From positions 1 through 52,473 of IMG/VR virus record IMGVR_UViG_3300047510_004033: a DNA stretch of 52,473 nt. One strand, given 5' to 3'. The position numbers and the translations under genes are program-made. A model generated the notes under the pieces. It was not told the DNA's origin and searched no databases. It saw only the letters and a list, made by a program, of their open reading frames with translations. This DNA is from a virus. Positions 9,587 to 18,518 of this stretch are shown piece after piece. How positions within the stretch are numbered: position 1 is the stretch's first letter; each line of letters begins with the position of its first letter.

Positions 9587-9618
9587 AAGAATCTATAAAT
9601 TAAAGGATTAAATCAACA

Positions 9619-10080
9619 ATGGCTCTTCTTTATCATCCAAATATCAAAAGGGTTTTTGCAGAAAGAGGTATCCGGCAGGGTTTGGGTGGCTCTATCACAG
9701 TATATTCTGGAGTACAACCAACTCCGCAAACTATACTCAACAGCTGGGCATCGTACAACCAGAGTGCGGCAAATTGTCTTTGGCACAGTAGCGGGATAGT
9801 CTGGAGTTTACAAAACAGTCTAACAGTATATGCCTCTACGCCTCCCACTGCGGCTATCCCGCTGCGAGCTGGCACTGCAGCTTGGTGTATTTTATGGAAT
9901 TCGACGATTAGCACTGGTGCATCAAGTGGACAATTAGGTTCGGCCACAATCCCTTCTACACGTTTCATTATTGGAGATGTTACAACTACCGCAAATAGCG
10001 GTGTGATTCGTTTTTCTTCACTTAATTTCACAACTGCGTCAGCAATAACATTTGTCGATGCAGGAATAACTATAATTTGA
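9619..10080 (+). CDS. Putative virion protein, SGxAxWF beta family (3 of 4)
   Basis: A 153-residue protein that belongs with the genes at 3544, 4075 and 10089: an AGTAAWCILW strand in the middle and a C-terminal series of strands ending ITFVDAGITII. The N-terminus (ALLYHPNIKRVFAERG) is helical and resembles the first residues of other small phage tail proteins that begin with a short helix before the beta domain. The ribosome site is AAAGGA, 12 bases before the ATG, and a late-promoter-like box lies 32 bases upstream. The function beyond virion structure is unknown. Confidence 0.5.
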   Translation: MALLYHPNIKRVFAERGIRQGLGGSITVYSGVQPTPQTILNSWASYNQSAANCLWHSSGIVWSLQNSLTVYASTPPTAAIPLRAGTAAWCILWNSTISTGASSGQLGSATIPSTRFIIGDVTTTANSGVIRFSSLNFTTASAITFVDAGITII

Positions 10081-10088
10081 GGTGAATA

Positions 10089-10655
10089 ATGGGGACAATT
10101 TATCTAAGCCCTGATTTCGCAGCAGGCAATAACACTTCTGCAGCCAAAAGAATATTTGAAGTTGGCGATTCAGGATTTGTGTCAAATGGTGCTGTCACCC
10201 AACCGCTATTACCAGAAAGATATAAACCAGTGACATCGACGCCGTACCCAGCGGGCAGATTAATAGTTATGCAAGGTACGCCTCCAGCTGTTATTTCCAC
10301 GGTCACCTCATTTTCTTCTTATACTTCAACAGTTTTATGTGCCTTTGAAGGCGCAGAATTCACTACTGCGTCTTCCGCATCATTTTATGCTTCCCCATCA
10401 GTTCTGACTAGTGCATATAAACCTGCTACGTCGTCGGGCACTGCTACCTGGTTTTTGCTTCTATCAACCATAATACCACCTAATAGCAATGTCGATTATT
10501 ATAATTCTGCCCCACTATTTCACCAAATAGTTGGTAGCGTTGGTGTGGTTGGTTCAGGTGCAGATTTGGAAATCGCAAACGTAAATGTTACGACTGGACA
10601 ATTATTGAGAATATACAATCTGAGATTTTCAATTCCGACGACATTTACATTTTAA
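10089..10655 (+). CDS. Putative virion protein, SGxAxWF beta family (4 of 4)
   Basis: A 188-residue protein with the clearest version of the shared pattern: SSGTATWFLLL, then GSVGVVGSGADLEI and VTTGQLLRIYNLRFSIP. In many tailed phages a very similar SGTAxWFR...GTVGxSGADLxL...GQ domain occurs in small structural proteins of unknown position in the virion. It starts eight bases after the previous stop with the ribosome site GAGGTG. A 135-base spacer without a gene follows; it contains only the next late-promoter-like box. Confidence 0.58.
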   Translation: MGTIYLSPDFAAGNNTSAAKRIFEVGDSGFVSNGAVTQPLLPERYKPVTSTPYPAGRLIVMQGTPPAVISTVTSFSSYTSTVLCAFEGAEFTTASSASFYASPSVLTSAYKPATSSGTATWFLLLSTIIPPNSNVDYYNSAPLFHQIVGSVGVVGSGADLEIANVNVTTGQLLRIYNLRFSIPTTFTF

Positions 10656-10741
10656 ATAATTTGGTCATAATCAATATTTGAACTGTGTATACGGCTATTT
10701 TGCGCAAGCTCGATGATTCTCCGCTAAATCCCACACGTATT

Positions 10742-10749
10742 AATAAATA
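10742..10749 (+). promoter_or_regulatory. Late-promoter-like box AATAAATA
   Basis: Lies 41 bases before the ATG at 10791, in an otherwise featureless 135-base intergenic gap. It shares the TAAATA core with the other boxes in the window. Confidence 0.58.
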
Positions 10750-10790
10750 AATCGTATATTTTATTTCTTAATATTATTGGGGGTTCACTT

Positions 10791-13700
10791 ATGCTGCTCG
10801 ACGGCCTAATCCTAGTAGAGGGTTCCACTGCAAGTAATTTGGTAATTGCCTCTGGTTCAAGTTTCCCAAGCAGTGCAGATCTTGGAGAACTTTTTTATAG
10901 ATCAGATTTGTCTCAACTTAGCATCTACAATGGCTCAACTTGGACAAACGTTTCTTCAGTTGGTGGACTTGGAACAGTCACATCGCTAGGAATTTCATCT
11001 TCAGATTTAGCTGTTAGCGGCAGCCCAGTGACCTCAAGTGGTACAATTACGCTGTCACTTAACACAATCCCAATAAGCAAAGGCGGTACTGGTGCAACAA
11101 CCACAGCAACCGCTATCAACAATCTTCTGCCTGCACAAACGGCAAACTCACAAAAATTCCTTAAAACTGATGGTACCAATGTCTCATGGGGCGTGGTAAC
11201 AACAGCGACGGTGTACGTTGGAACATCTACTGGTGATGTGTCTGCCGTAGAAGGTAATGCATTCTACGCTGATGGCACTGGAGATTCCGCGGAAGGCTTG
11301 CACGTTTACAGCGGCGGCAATTGGATTCAAGTAACTGGCGCAGGTTCAATTCCATCTGGCTTATTCACAGCAGATGTTGAAGGTGATGTTACCGGAACCA
11401 TAGTTGGTGGTGATACTGCAACATTGACTTTGGCTACTTCTGGTGTAGTAGCTGGCACATACACAAAAGTTACTGTTGATGAAAAGGGTCGTGTTACCAC
11501 AGCTACTACATTAGATGCTGGTGATATCCCCTCATTAGCTGGAACCTACTTAACTGGGAATGAAACAATTTCTTTATCAGGCGATGCGACCGGTTCCGGT
11601 TCAACATCAATTTCATTAACCTTAGCTAATTCAGGTGTAGCGGCTGGCACATATGGCACTGCCTCAGCCGTACCAACTGTAACTGTTGATGCGAAAGGCC
11701 GTTTGACTAGCGCCACAGCCACAAATATTGCAATTGCGGCATCTCAAATAACTTCAGGGACGTTGAGTGATTCTATCGTTGCTTCTTCTAACGTTACACA
11801 ACACCAAGCCTCATTGACAATAGCTGAAACACAAATAACTGATGGTGCCTTATTAGCTCGTGTTGGTTCATCTGAAACAATTTCTGGTACCTGGACATTC
11901 AATAGCCCAGTAACGGTTGGAACACCTGTTTCAGGCAGCCATGCCGCAACTAAGGATTATGTTGATAACACAATAACTGGCCTTGATATGAAGGCATCAG
12001 TTCGAGTTGCCACCACAGGCAATATCACATTATCTGGAACCCAAACAATTGATGGCGTTGCTGTAGTTGCTGGTAATCGCGTTTTAGTTAAAGATCAGAC
12101 TGTAGCTGCCGACAATGGAATTTATGTCGTGGCTGCAGGTTCTTGGTCTAGAGCAAGCGATGCAGATAATACACCAGATGGAGAAGTTACTTCTGGCATG
12201 TACGCTTTCGTAGAAGAAGGCACCACAAATGCCGATTCTGGGTGGGTACTAAGCACAAATAACCCAATTTCACTCGGCATCACAACTTTAACATTTGTTC
12301 AATTCAACGGCTTAGGTCAAGTCACAGCTGGTGCAGGTTTAACAAAAACTGGAAACACCGTGAATGTTGTTTCTGCTTCAGCTGATAGAGTTATTGTTAA
12401 TGCCGATAGCATTGATTTAGCTACAACTGGAACTGCCGGCACATATGCAAAAGTCACCACAGATGCATATGGTCGAGTGGTTTCTGGCGGCGCATTATCT
12501 GCTGGTGACATCCCATCACTTTCAAGTACATACCAACCGTTAGATGCCGATCTTACCGCAATTGCTGGTCTGGCTGGTACTTCTGGTCTTCTTAAGAAAA
12601 CCGGCGTCGATTCTTGGTCGCTTGATACCAGCACGTATTTGACAGGAAATGAATCAATTTCCGTAAGCGGTGATGCCACAGGTTCTGGGTCAACTTCAAT
12701 TGCATTAACGTTGGCTAACTCTGGCGTAGTTGCTGGGTCTTATACAAAAGTTACAGTTGACGCCAAAGGCCGTGTTACCACAGCCACTTCAATAACCGCT
12801 GGTGATATTCCTTCATTAGCAAGCACATATGTGTTAAAAGCTGGTGATACTGTGACTGGGACCTTAACTGGTACTAACTTCCATGCTGGTGCAGGAACCA
12901 CATCTTCACCGTCAATCTCGTTCTCAGCAGATACTAATACTGGTATCTACAATCCTGCTGCAGATACACTTGCCTTCGTAGAAGGCGGCGTTGAATCAAT
13001 GCGAATTGATTCTGCCGGTAATGTTGCAATCGGCACCTCAACTAATTCATTAGGCCATCGCCTTATGGTTTATGGTGCATCGCCTGGTGGGATTGCGACA
13101 CAGGGCGTGGATTACTTATTTGCAGTCAAGTCAACAGCAACAGCTTCATATCTTGGTTTTAATCAAAACACAATCGCCGTCTCAGGTGCAACACCATTAC
13201 TATTTGGTATTGGTGTCAATGAAGCAATGCGAATTGATTCTTCTGGTAATGTTGGTGTTGGTACATCATCGCCTTCAGCAAAACTCCATGTAGGTGGCCA
13301 TGTCAGCGCAACTTCAGTTTTTGCTGCGACAACTCTTTCTGTTTCATCGTCTGGCCAAATTTATTTGCCAAATGCCTGGACTACTTCCTCTGGTCATCTT
13401 GTTCTTAAAAACGGCACGGATTTCGGAAAGGGCAATGAATTCCATCTTGGTTATTTCCCTACACCAAATGATGGCTCAGAAGCATGGTTGATGCTTTATG
13501 GCTCATCCTCTGCAACGTTGCATATGGCCGTTACAGATGGTAACATGATGGTTGGTACTACAGCCCATGGTGGTAACAGATTAACTGTTGCGGGAACTGC
13601 AACAACTACAGCTCTAAGAATAGGAAGTGGCAGTACATCTTCACCATCATTGTCGTTCCTTGATGATTTTGCAACTGGTATCTTCAAACCAACCACAACA

Positions 13701-15335
13701 ACATTAGGTTTCTCAACTAATGGTGGTGAAAGAATGCGAATTGATTCTTCGGGCTTCGTTGGCATCGGCACCACAGCACCTACGCAAAGATTACATGTGA
13801 TTGGCACTGCCACCATGTCTGCAATTTCAGTAGGGTACGGGTCTAATCCATCACCAGGAATAGCATCATTTACATTCGGTCATGGCCCACAGTATAACTT
13901 AGAAATGACAGGTACATCAAGAATATCAGCAAATAAATCATCATCAACATTTATTGTTGCGTATTCAGACAACGGCGGTGCTAATGCTTCTGGTTTTGGT
14001 TTAAGAAATTTGGAAGACACGTGGATGTTTTCTCCTTATCGTGGCGGAACAGGTACAGTTCGACCACTAAGATTTGCAACTAACACGTGGGGTGATTCAA
14101 CAACTGGTGTCGCTTTAACAATAGAAACAAATAGTAATGTTGGTATTGGAACTAGTACAGTTAATGCTAGGCTTGACGTTTATGGTGGTGATGCGTTAAT
14201 TAATGGAGTCACTGTTGGCAGAGGCGTAGGCGGCCAAGATAATATTGCTCTCGGTACTTCAGCTTTAGCAGCTAATACAACCGGTATTGGTAACGTTGCT
14301 GTAGGTCGTGCAGTTTTAATGGCAAATACCACTGGCACGTATAATACTGCTGTTGGTTATGACTCGCTGAAATCTAACACCTCCGGCACCAATAACGTAG
14401 CAGTCGGACCATTTACTCTGCTGCTTAATAAAGCTGGTTGGGCAAACACTGCGGTTGGCGCAAATGCAATGCAGGCCAATACAACCGGCTCAAATAACGT
14501 AGCTATAGGCCATCTGTCAATGTACGCTAACACTGGAGGTTCATATAACAGTGCAATCGGCCGAAGCGCGTTATATGCTAACACTTCAGGTTATGAAAAT
14601 AGTGCACTCGGTTTTGCAGCGTTGCTTGCTAATACTATCGGTTATCATAACGTAGCAGTTGGCACTAGAAGTCTTCAAACTAACACCTCTGGTTATAGAC
14701 TCACTGTTCTTGGCACAGATGCCATGAATAAAAACACGACTGGCCATAGCAGCGTAGCCGTAGGTTATGCTTCACAATACAACAATCTAACTGGCGAACA
14801 AAATGTTAGTATTGGTCGTGGTTCATTATATGCTAATGCTTCTGGGTCATGGAATGTAGCAATTGGTCAAGATGCCCTGTATTACTCATCCGGAACCAAT
14901 AACTTCGGCATAGGTTATCTTTCTGGTGCAGATGCATTGTTGAACATCACAACTGCAAGCAACCAAGGTGTGATTGGTAACAACAGCACCACCAACATCA
15001 CTGCTAAAGTTGCAATCACTGTCCCATCAGATATTCGTGATAAGACAGAAATTGCACCCGTAACGCTTGGTCTTGGCTTCGTCAATTCGGTGAATCCGAT
15101 TTCTTATCGCTTTAAGAAATCACGTGACTCAGAAGAGGCAGTTGGTCGTAAGATTCTCGGCTTCTCCGCTCAAGAGCTATTACCACTCCAAGGCGATGCA
15201 ACAATTATTGATGCCTCAGATGCAAATCTGTTGAAATTCAATTCTCAGGATTTAATTGCGGTGTTATTTAAAGCAGTTAAAGAGCTATCTACGGAGATTG
15301 AAATTCTTAAGGCTAAGATTGATAATAAAGAATAA
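10791..15335 (+). CDS. Tail fibre/spike with YadA-like repeats and a C-terminal S74 intramolecular chaperone
   Basis: A 1514-residue trimeric-fibre protein. The first about 55 residues match the start of the fibre at 15475 and probably attach it to the virion. Residues 60-700 carry fibre repeats (VTVDAKGRVTSAT and GDIPSLASTY motifs) and a GDRVLV-type module (about 420-505). Residues 730-1010 have repeated MRIDSSGNVGIGT units, and residues 1151-1370 form thirteen 17-residue NVAVGxxAL repeats. The C-terminus is a Peptidase_S74 chaperone domain starting SDIRDKTEI: Ser1413 and Lys1418 have the five-residue spacing expected for the Ser-Lys pair of autocleaving endosialidase-type chaperones, which release the domain after trimer folding. 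The last about 20 residues form a coiled coil. The ribosome site is GGGGG and a terminator follows. Confidence 0.88.
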   Translation: MLLDGLILVEGSTASNLVIASGSSFPSSADLGELFYRSDLSQLSIYNGSTWTNVSSVGGLGTVTSLGISSSDLAVSGSPVTSSGTITLSLNTIPISKGGTGATTTATAINNLLPAQTANSQKFLKTDGTNVSWGVVTTATVYVGTSTGDVSAVEGNAFYADGTGDSAEGLHVYSGGNWIQVTGAGSIPSGLFTADVEGDVTGTIVGGDTATLTLATSGVVAGTYTKVTVDEKGRVTTATTLDAGDIPSLAGTYLTGNETISLSGDATGSGSTSISLTLANSGVAAGTYGTASAVPTVTVDAKGRLTSATATNIAIAASQITSGTLSDSIVASSNVTQHQASLTIAETQITDGALLARVGSSETISGTWTFNSPVTVGTPVSGSHAATKDYVDNTITGLDMKASVRVATTGNITLSGTQTIDGVAVVAGNRVLVKDQTVAADNGIYVVAAGSWSRASDADNTPDGEVTSGMYAFVEEGTTNADSGWVLSTNNPISLGITTLTFVQFNGLGQVTAGAGLTKTGNTVNVVSASADRVIVNADSIDLATTGTAGTYAKVTTDAYGRVVSGGALSAGDIPSLSSTYQPLDADLTAIAGLAGTSGLLKKTGVDSWSLDTSTYLTGNESISVSGDATGSGSTSIALTLANSGVVAGSYTKVTVDAKGRVTTATSITAGDIPSLASTYVLKAGDTVTGTLTGTNFHAGAGTTSSPSISFSADTNTGIYNPAADTLAFVEGGVESMRIDSAGNVAIGTSTNSLGHRLMVYGASPGGIATQGVDYLFAVKSTATASYLGFNQNTIAVSGATPLLFGIGVNEAMRIDSSGNVGVGTSSPSAKLHVGGHVSATSVFAATTLSVSSSGQIYLPNAWTTSSGHLVLKNGTDFGKGNEFHLGYFPTPNDGSEAWLMLYGSSSATLHMAVTDGNMMVGTTAHGGNRLTVAGTATTTALRIGSGSTSSPSLSFLDDFATGIFKPTTTTLGFSTNGGERMRIDSSGFVGIGTTAPTQRLHVIGTATMSAISVGYGSNPSPGIASFTFGHGPQYNLEMTGTSRISANKSSSTFIVAYSDNGGANASGFGLRNLEDTWMFSPYRGGTGTVRPLRFATNTWGDSTTGVALTIETNSNVGIGTSTVNARLDVYGGDALINGVTVGRGVGGQDNIALGTSALAANTTGIGNVAVGRAVLMANTTGTYNTAVGYDSLKSNTSGTNNVAVGPFTLLLNKAGWANTAVGANAMQANTTGSNNVAIGHLSMYANTGGSYNSAIGRSALYANTSGYENSALGFAALLANTIGYHNVAVGTRSLQTNTSGYRLTVLGTDAMNKNTTGHSSVAVGYASQYNNLTGEQNVSIGRGSLYANASGSWNVAIGQDALYYSSGTNNFGIGYLSGADALLNITTASNQGVIGNNSTTNITAKVAITVPSDIRDKTEIAPVTLGLGFVNSVNPISYRFKKSRDSEEAVGRKILGFSAQELLPLQGDATIIDASDANLLKFNSQDLIAVLFKAVKELSTEIEILKAKIDNKE
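14241..14900 (+). repeat. Thirteen 17-residue repeats (51 bp) in the fibre shaft
   Basis: Repeats with the pattern NxAxGxxALxxNTxGxx recur every 51 bases from 14241; the thirteenth is one residue shorter and a partial unit (NFGIGYLSG) follows. The pattern resembles the left-handed beta-roll of YadA head repeats, so this is probably a stiff trimeric shaft placed before the chaperone. Confidence 0.85.
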
Positions 15336-15359
15336 TAATTAAAGAAGCAGAAATGGGAA

Positions 15360-15400
15360 TGACGGTCTGAATGAAAAATTCAGACCGTCATTTTATCTTA
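15360..15400 (+). terminator. Rho-independent terminator after the S74 fibre
   Basis: Perfect 13-bp stem TGACGGTCTGAAT / ATTCAGACCGTCA (15360-15372 and 15378-15390) with a GAAAA loop, followed by TTTTATCTTATTTT. Confidence 0.93.
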
Positions 15401-15424
15401 TTTTACGCATTATTTTTTCGTTCT

Positions 15425-15432
15425 AATAAATA
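15425..15432 (+). promoter_or_regulatory. Late-promoter-like box AATAAATA
   Basis: Lies 42 bases before the ATG at 15475 and 25 bases after the previous terminator, so the second fibre is probably its own transcription unit. Confidence 0.6.
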
Positions 15433-15474
15433 ACAAGTACCTTTTACCTAATACAATCTTAGGGGAATCTAATT

Positions 15475-16281
15475 ATGTTACTCGACGGCCTTAATCTGGT
15501 GGAAGGCTCCACCGCTACAAATTTGGTTTTAGCTTCAGGAACATCAAATCCATCAAATCCTAATGTTGGTGAATTATTTTACAGATCAGATAGTCAGGCT
15601 ATTGTTGTTTATAATGGTTCTGCCTGGGTAGAAGTAGCTGGTGGTGGCGGTGGTGGATCAGGCACTGTAACTTCAGTTAATGCTACATCAACAGATATTA
15701 CTGTAAGTGGTGGCCCAATTACAACAACTGGCTCCTTAACATTATCACTTAATAATTCTGGAGTAGCTGCTGGAACATATACAAAAGTTACGGTTGATGC
15801 TAAAGGTCGAGTAACCTCAGCAACAACATTAACCGCAGCTGATATCCCCTCATTAGCTGACACATATATGTTAAAAACTGGTGATACTGTAACCGGTACC
15901 ACAACAGTTACTAACTTGGTGTTAACTGGTCCAGCAGAGTTGAAATCATACACTGAATCATATTTCTCTGTGACTGGGGCCTCAACAACAAACATTGATG
16001 TTTCATCAGGCTCAATGGTGCTTTTAACACTTAGTTCAAGTATTAACACACTAACATTTAGTAATGTTCCGTCAGCACCAAAAGTTGCTTCCCTGAACAT
16101 GTTTATTGAGCAAGCTGGTGGCGGCAGTAAGACTATAACTTGGCCTAATGCAGTTAAATGGGCAAATGCGGCCGCGCCGACTCTATCAACAACTGCTACC
16201 AGAGTAGATGTTGTTACTTTAGTTACTTATAACAGTGGTACTTCTTGGTTCGGTTTTATTTCCGGCCAGAATTATGCTTGA
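15475..16281 (+). CDS. Short tail fibre sharing its N-terminus with the S74 fibre
   Basis: A 268-residue protein. Its first about 55 residues (MLLDGLNLVEGSTATNLV, then GELFYRSDSQ) closely match the start of the 1514-residue fibre, so both probably dock at the same virion site. A Gly-rich hinge (GGGGGGSGT) and one fibre repeat (TKVTVDAKGRVTSAT, ADIPSLADTY) follow. The C-terminal about 110 residues form a distinct beta domain (SYFSVTGAST ... KTITWPN ... NSGTSWFGFISGQNYA), of a kind that often ends phage side fibres. No chaperone domain is present. The ribosome site AGGGG precedes the ATG. The next late-promoter-like box overlaps its stop codon. Confidence 0.72.
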   Translation: MLLDGLNLVEGSTATNLVLASGTSNPSNPNVGELFYRSDSQAIVVYNGSAWVEVAGGGGGGSGTVTSVNATSTDITVSGGPITTTGSLTLSLNNSGVAAGTYTKVTVDAKGRVTSATTLTAADIPSLADTYMLKTGDTVTGTTTVTNLVLTGPAELKSYTESYFSVTGASTTNIDVSSGSMVLLTLSSSINTLTFSNVPSAPKVASLNMFIEQAGGGSKTITWPNAVKWANAAAPTLSTTATRVDVVTLVTYNSGTSWFGFISGQNYA

Positions 16282-16287
16282 TAAATA
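16280..16287 (+). promoter_or_regulatory. Late-promoter-like box GATAAATA
   Basis: Overlaps the stop codon of the short fibre and lies 28 bases before the ATG at 16316. Confidence 0.5.
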
Positions 16288-16315
16288 ATTAAAACAACAC
16301 TAAAAGGGATTAAAA

Positions 16316-18418
16316 ATGCTTGCATTACAACTAACAGTGGCCGCCGCAGGAAGAATCTTGATATTGTCAAGTCAAGCGCAAGCCCCAGTGACTTCAGAAA
16401 TTTTATCTAATTCTGCTTATTTGTCTCTATTTTTGGATGGTGAAACATTTTCAAGCACTGCAGATAGTAGAATCTTTTTTGATTCGTCTGATAATAATTT
16501 CACAGTTACTAACAGCGTTGGCGGAGTACGCCGTGTGGTACAGACTTCATTTAATCCATATGGACAAGTTGGTCTTTGGTCGGAATATTTTGAAGAGGCA
16601 GCAGATTATGTGTCGCCTTTTACAACTTCGTCTGGATTTACATTCCTCCACACACCAACCGCTAAATTCACAATTGAGGGCTGGATATTCCCACTAGTTA
16701 GAGGAGCAAACGCATCCACGGCACAAGTAATTCTTGATGATAAAAATAACTCAGACACTGGACTTGGGATTACTCTGTCAATCTTAGCGAATAAATTAAA
16801 ATTAACTATCGGCAATGGTGGGGCGACAGTTTGCACGGCTCAATCTATTTCTGACATCCCATTAAGATGGACGCATATTGCTGTTACTTATGATCAGACA
16901 ACAGCAACTGATAATGCTAAAATTTATATTGACGGTGTTTTAGATTCCACCACAAGTAAATCTGCGGCTTCCGCCACAACAACTAATGCATCTTCAGTTT
17001 TGTATATCGGAAATAATACTGGTAGAACTAGACGGTTTTCTCCAGGCTATATATCAAATCTTAGAATTTGTAATTCAGTTGTTTATGATACGAATTTTAC
17101 ACCTTCAACTACAGCACTGACCGCAATTTCTGGAACTCAGTTACTTGTTTTCCAAGATGGTGTCCTTAAAGATAGCAGTCCAAATAACTACAAATTACAA
17201 GTCTCTGGTGCGCAAGCAGCCAGATTTAGTCCGTTTGGAGTGCCAGTACAAACTTCATCAACAGTTGGTTCTGCCTATTTTCGAACCTTTTCTGGTAACC
17301 CACAAGCATTAAGACTCCAGCCAAACGACGCATTTGTTTTTGGAACCGGAGATTTTACTGTTGAGTGTTGGGTTTATCCGTTCCTTTCTGGCGAAAATGT
17401 TCTTTTTAATTCATATAATAGTGTTCCGCAAATTGGTTTTTTGCTAGATGCCGCTAAACCAGCTTTGTGGGATGGTACCGCAAAACGAACTTCATCGCAG
17501 AATGTAGAAAACTTCCACTGGTCACATGTTGCATGGGTTAGAAGTAGCAATGTCTTTAAAATTTATGTAAATGGTAAAGCCACAACAACTACAAGCCACA
17601 GCATCAATTTTGCCTCCACAACAACTGAGTATTTTATAGGTCGAAGAGATAATGCTGCCCTCGCGCCATATCAAGGTTACATTTCAGATTTTCGTATTGT
17701 TAAGGGGACCGCAGTTTATAATGGGGATTTCACCCCACCAAATTCCCCACTTTCTGCACTAACCGGAACGAGCCTTTTGTTAAAATTCAATAATTTGTCA
17801 GTTACTGACAAAACTGGCGGCATGTATCCTGTTTATTTAGAGGCAACTACCACAAACGCCGGTGGAATTGTAACATCAGTCAAAAAGAATGGCACATCAA
17901 GCATATACCTAAATGGTCAAGGCAGCAGTTATGTAACAGTTTTAAACAATCAATTTCAGTCAAATTATAAAACATTTGATTATGGAAGAGCCGATTTCAC
18001 CATCGAATTTTGGGTAAATTTCCAAACATTTACTGCTAACACATTATTATATTCCAGAGATAATGGAAACGCAACTGATGGCATTCTGATAGGTGTTAAC
18101 GCGGCAGCAACAGCAACAAACTTGGCTGTTTCTTCTAATGGTTCATCTTTTTTTGCCAGCAACATTATACTTTCTCCTGGGTCGACAACTGGCACATGGC
18201 GTCACATGGCATTTACAAGAAGCGATGGCACTTTTAGAACATTCTCAAATGGCACATTAGTTTCAACATTTACCTCAACCTCAGCTATTTTTGAGTCTGC
18301 CAACAATCCTATTCGTATTGGCGGGCGAGGGGGCTCAACTAATATTACTGGTTACATAGATGACTTCAGAATTTATAGAGGTTACGCTAAGTATACATCT
18401 AATTTCACACCAGAATAG
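16316..18418 (+). CDS. Virion adhesin with three laminin-G-like domains
   Basis: A 700-residue protein made almost entirely of three concanavalin/laminin-G-like domains, at about residues 70-265, 270-480 and 485-700. Each has an entry strand (FTIEGWIFP, FTVECWVYP, FTIEFWVNF), a central strand (WTHIAVTYD, WSHVAWVRS, WRHMAFTRS) and an exit turn (ISNLRICNSVVYDTNF, ISDFRIVKGTAVYNGDF, IDDFRIYRGYAKYTSNF). The domains are closer to those of the 1528-residue protein at 4993 than to anything else in the window, so the two genes probably share ancestry. Binding of host glycans is the likely role. The first about 30 residues are hydrophobic and Ala-rich but are not a convincing signal peptide. The ribosome site is AAGGG. 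Confidence 0.75.
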   Translation: MLALQLTVAAAGRILILSSQAQAPVTSEILSNSAYLSLFLDGETFSSTADSRIFFDSSDNNFTVTNSVGGVRRVVQTSFNPYGQVGLWSEYFEEAADYVSPFTTSSGFTFLHTPTAKFTIEGWIFPLVRGANASTAQVILDDKNNSDTGLGITLSILANKLKLTIGNGGATVCTAQSISDIPLRWTHIAVTYDQTTATDNAKIYIDGVLDSTTSKSAASATTTNASSVLYIGNNTGRTRRFSPGYISNLRICNSVVYDTNFTPSTTALTAISGTQLLVFQDGVLKDSSPNNYKLQVSGAQAARFSPFGVPVQTSSTVGSAYFRTFSGNPQALRLQPNDAFVFGTGDFTVECWVYPFLSGENVLFNSYNSVPQIGFLLDAAKPALWDGTAKRTSSQNVENFHWSHVAWVRSSNVFKIYVNGKATTTTSHSINFASTTTEYFIGRRDNAALAPYQGYISDFRIVKGTAVYNGDFTPPNSPLSALTGTSLLLKFNNLSVTDKTGGMYPVYLEATTTNAGGIVTSVKKNGTSSIYLNGQGSSYVTVLNNQFQSNYKTFDYGRADFTIEFWVNFQTFTANTLLYSRDNGNATDGILIGVNAAATATNLAVSSNGSSFFASNIILSPGSTTGTWRHMAFTRSDGTFRTFSNGTLVSTFTSTSAIFESANNPIRIGGRGGSTNITGYIDDFRIYRGYAKYTSNFTPE

Positions 18419-18443
18419 TAATTAGTAAATTTTTGTCCATGAA

Positions 18444-18480
18444 GCAAACGGTTTATTTTATATAAACCGTTTGCATTTTA
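18444..18480 (+). terminator. Terminator fused to a late promoter
   Basis: Perfect 13-bp stem GCAAACGGTTTAT / ATAAACCGTTTGC (18444-18456 and 18462-18474) with a TTTAT loop, followed by ATTTTA. The tail runs directly into the next TATAAATA box. Confidence 0.88.
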
Positions 18481-18486
18481 TAAATA
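18479..18486 (+). promoter_or_regulatory. Late promoter, exact TATAAATA
   Basis: Exact late -10 box beginning inside the U-tract of the terminator at 18444 and 32 bases before the ATG at 18519. It heads the operon running to 25778. Confidence 0.75.
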
Positions 18487-18518
18487 GATAATAAATTCTG
18501 TTTATAAGGCGCCATTGC

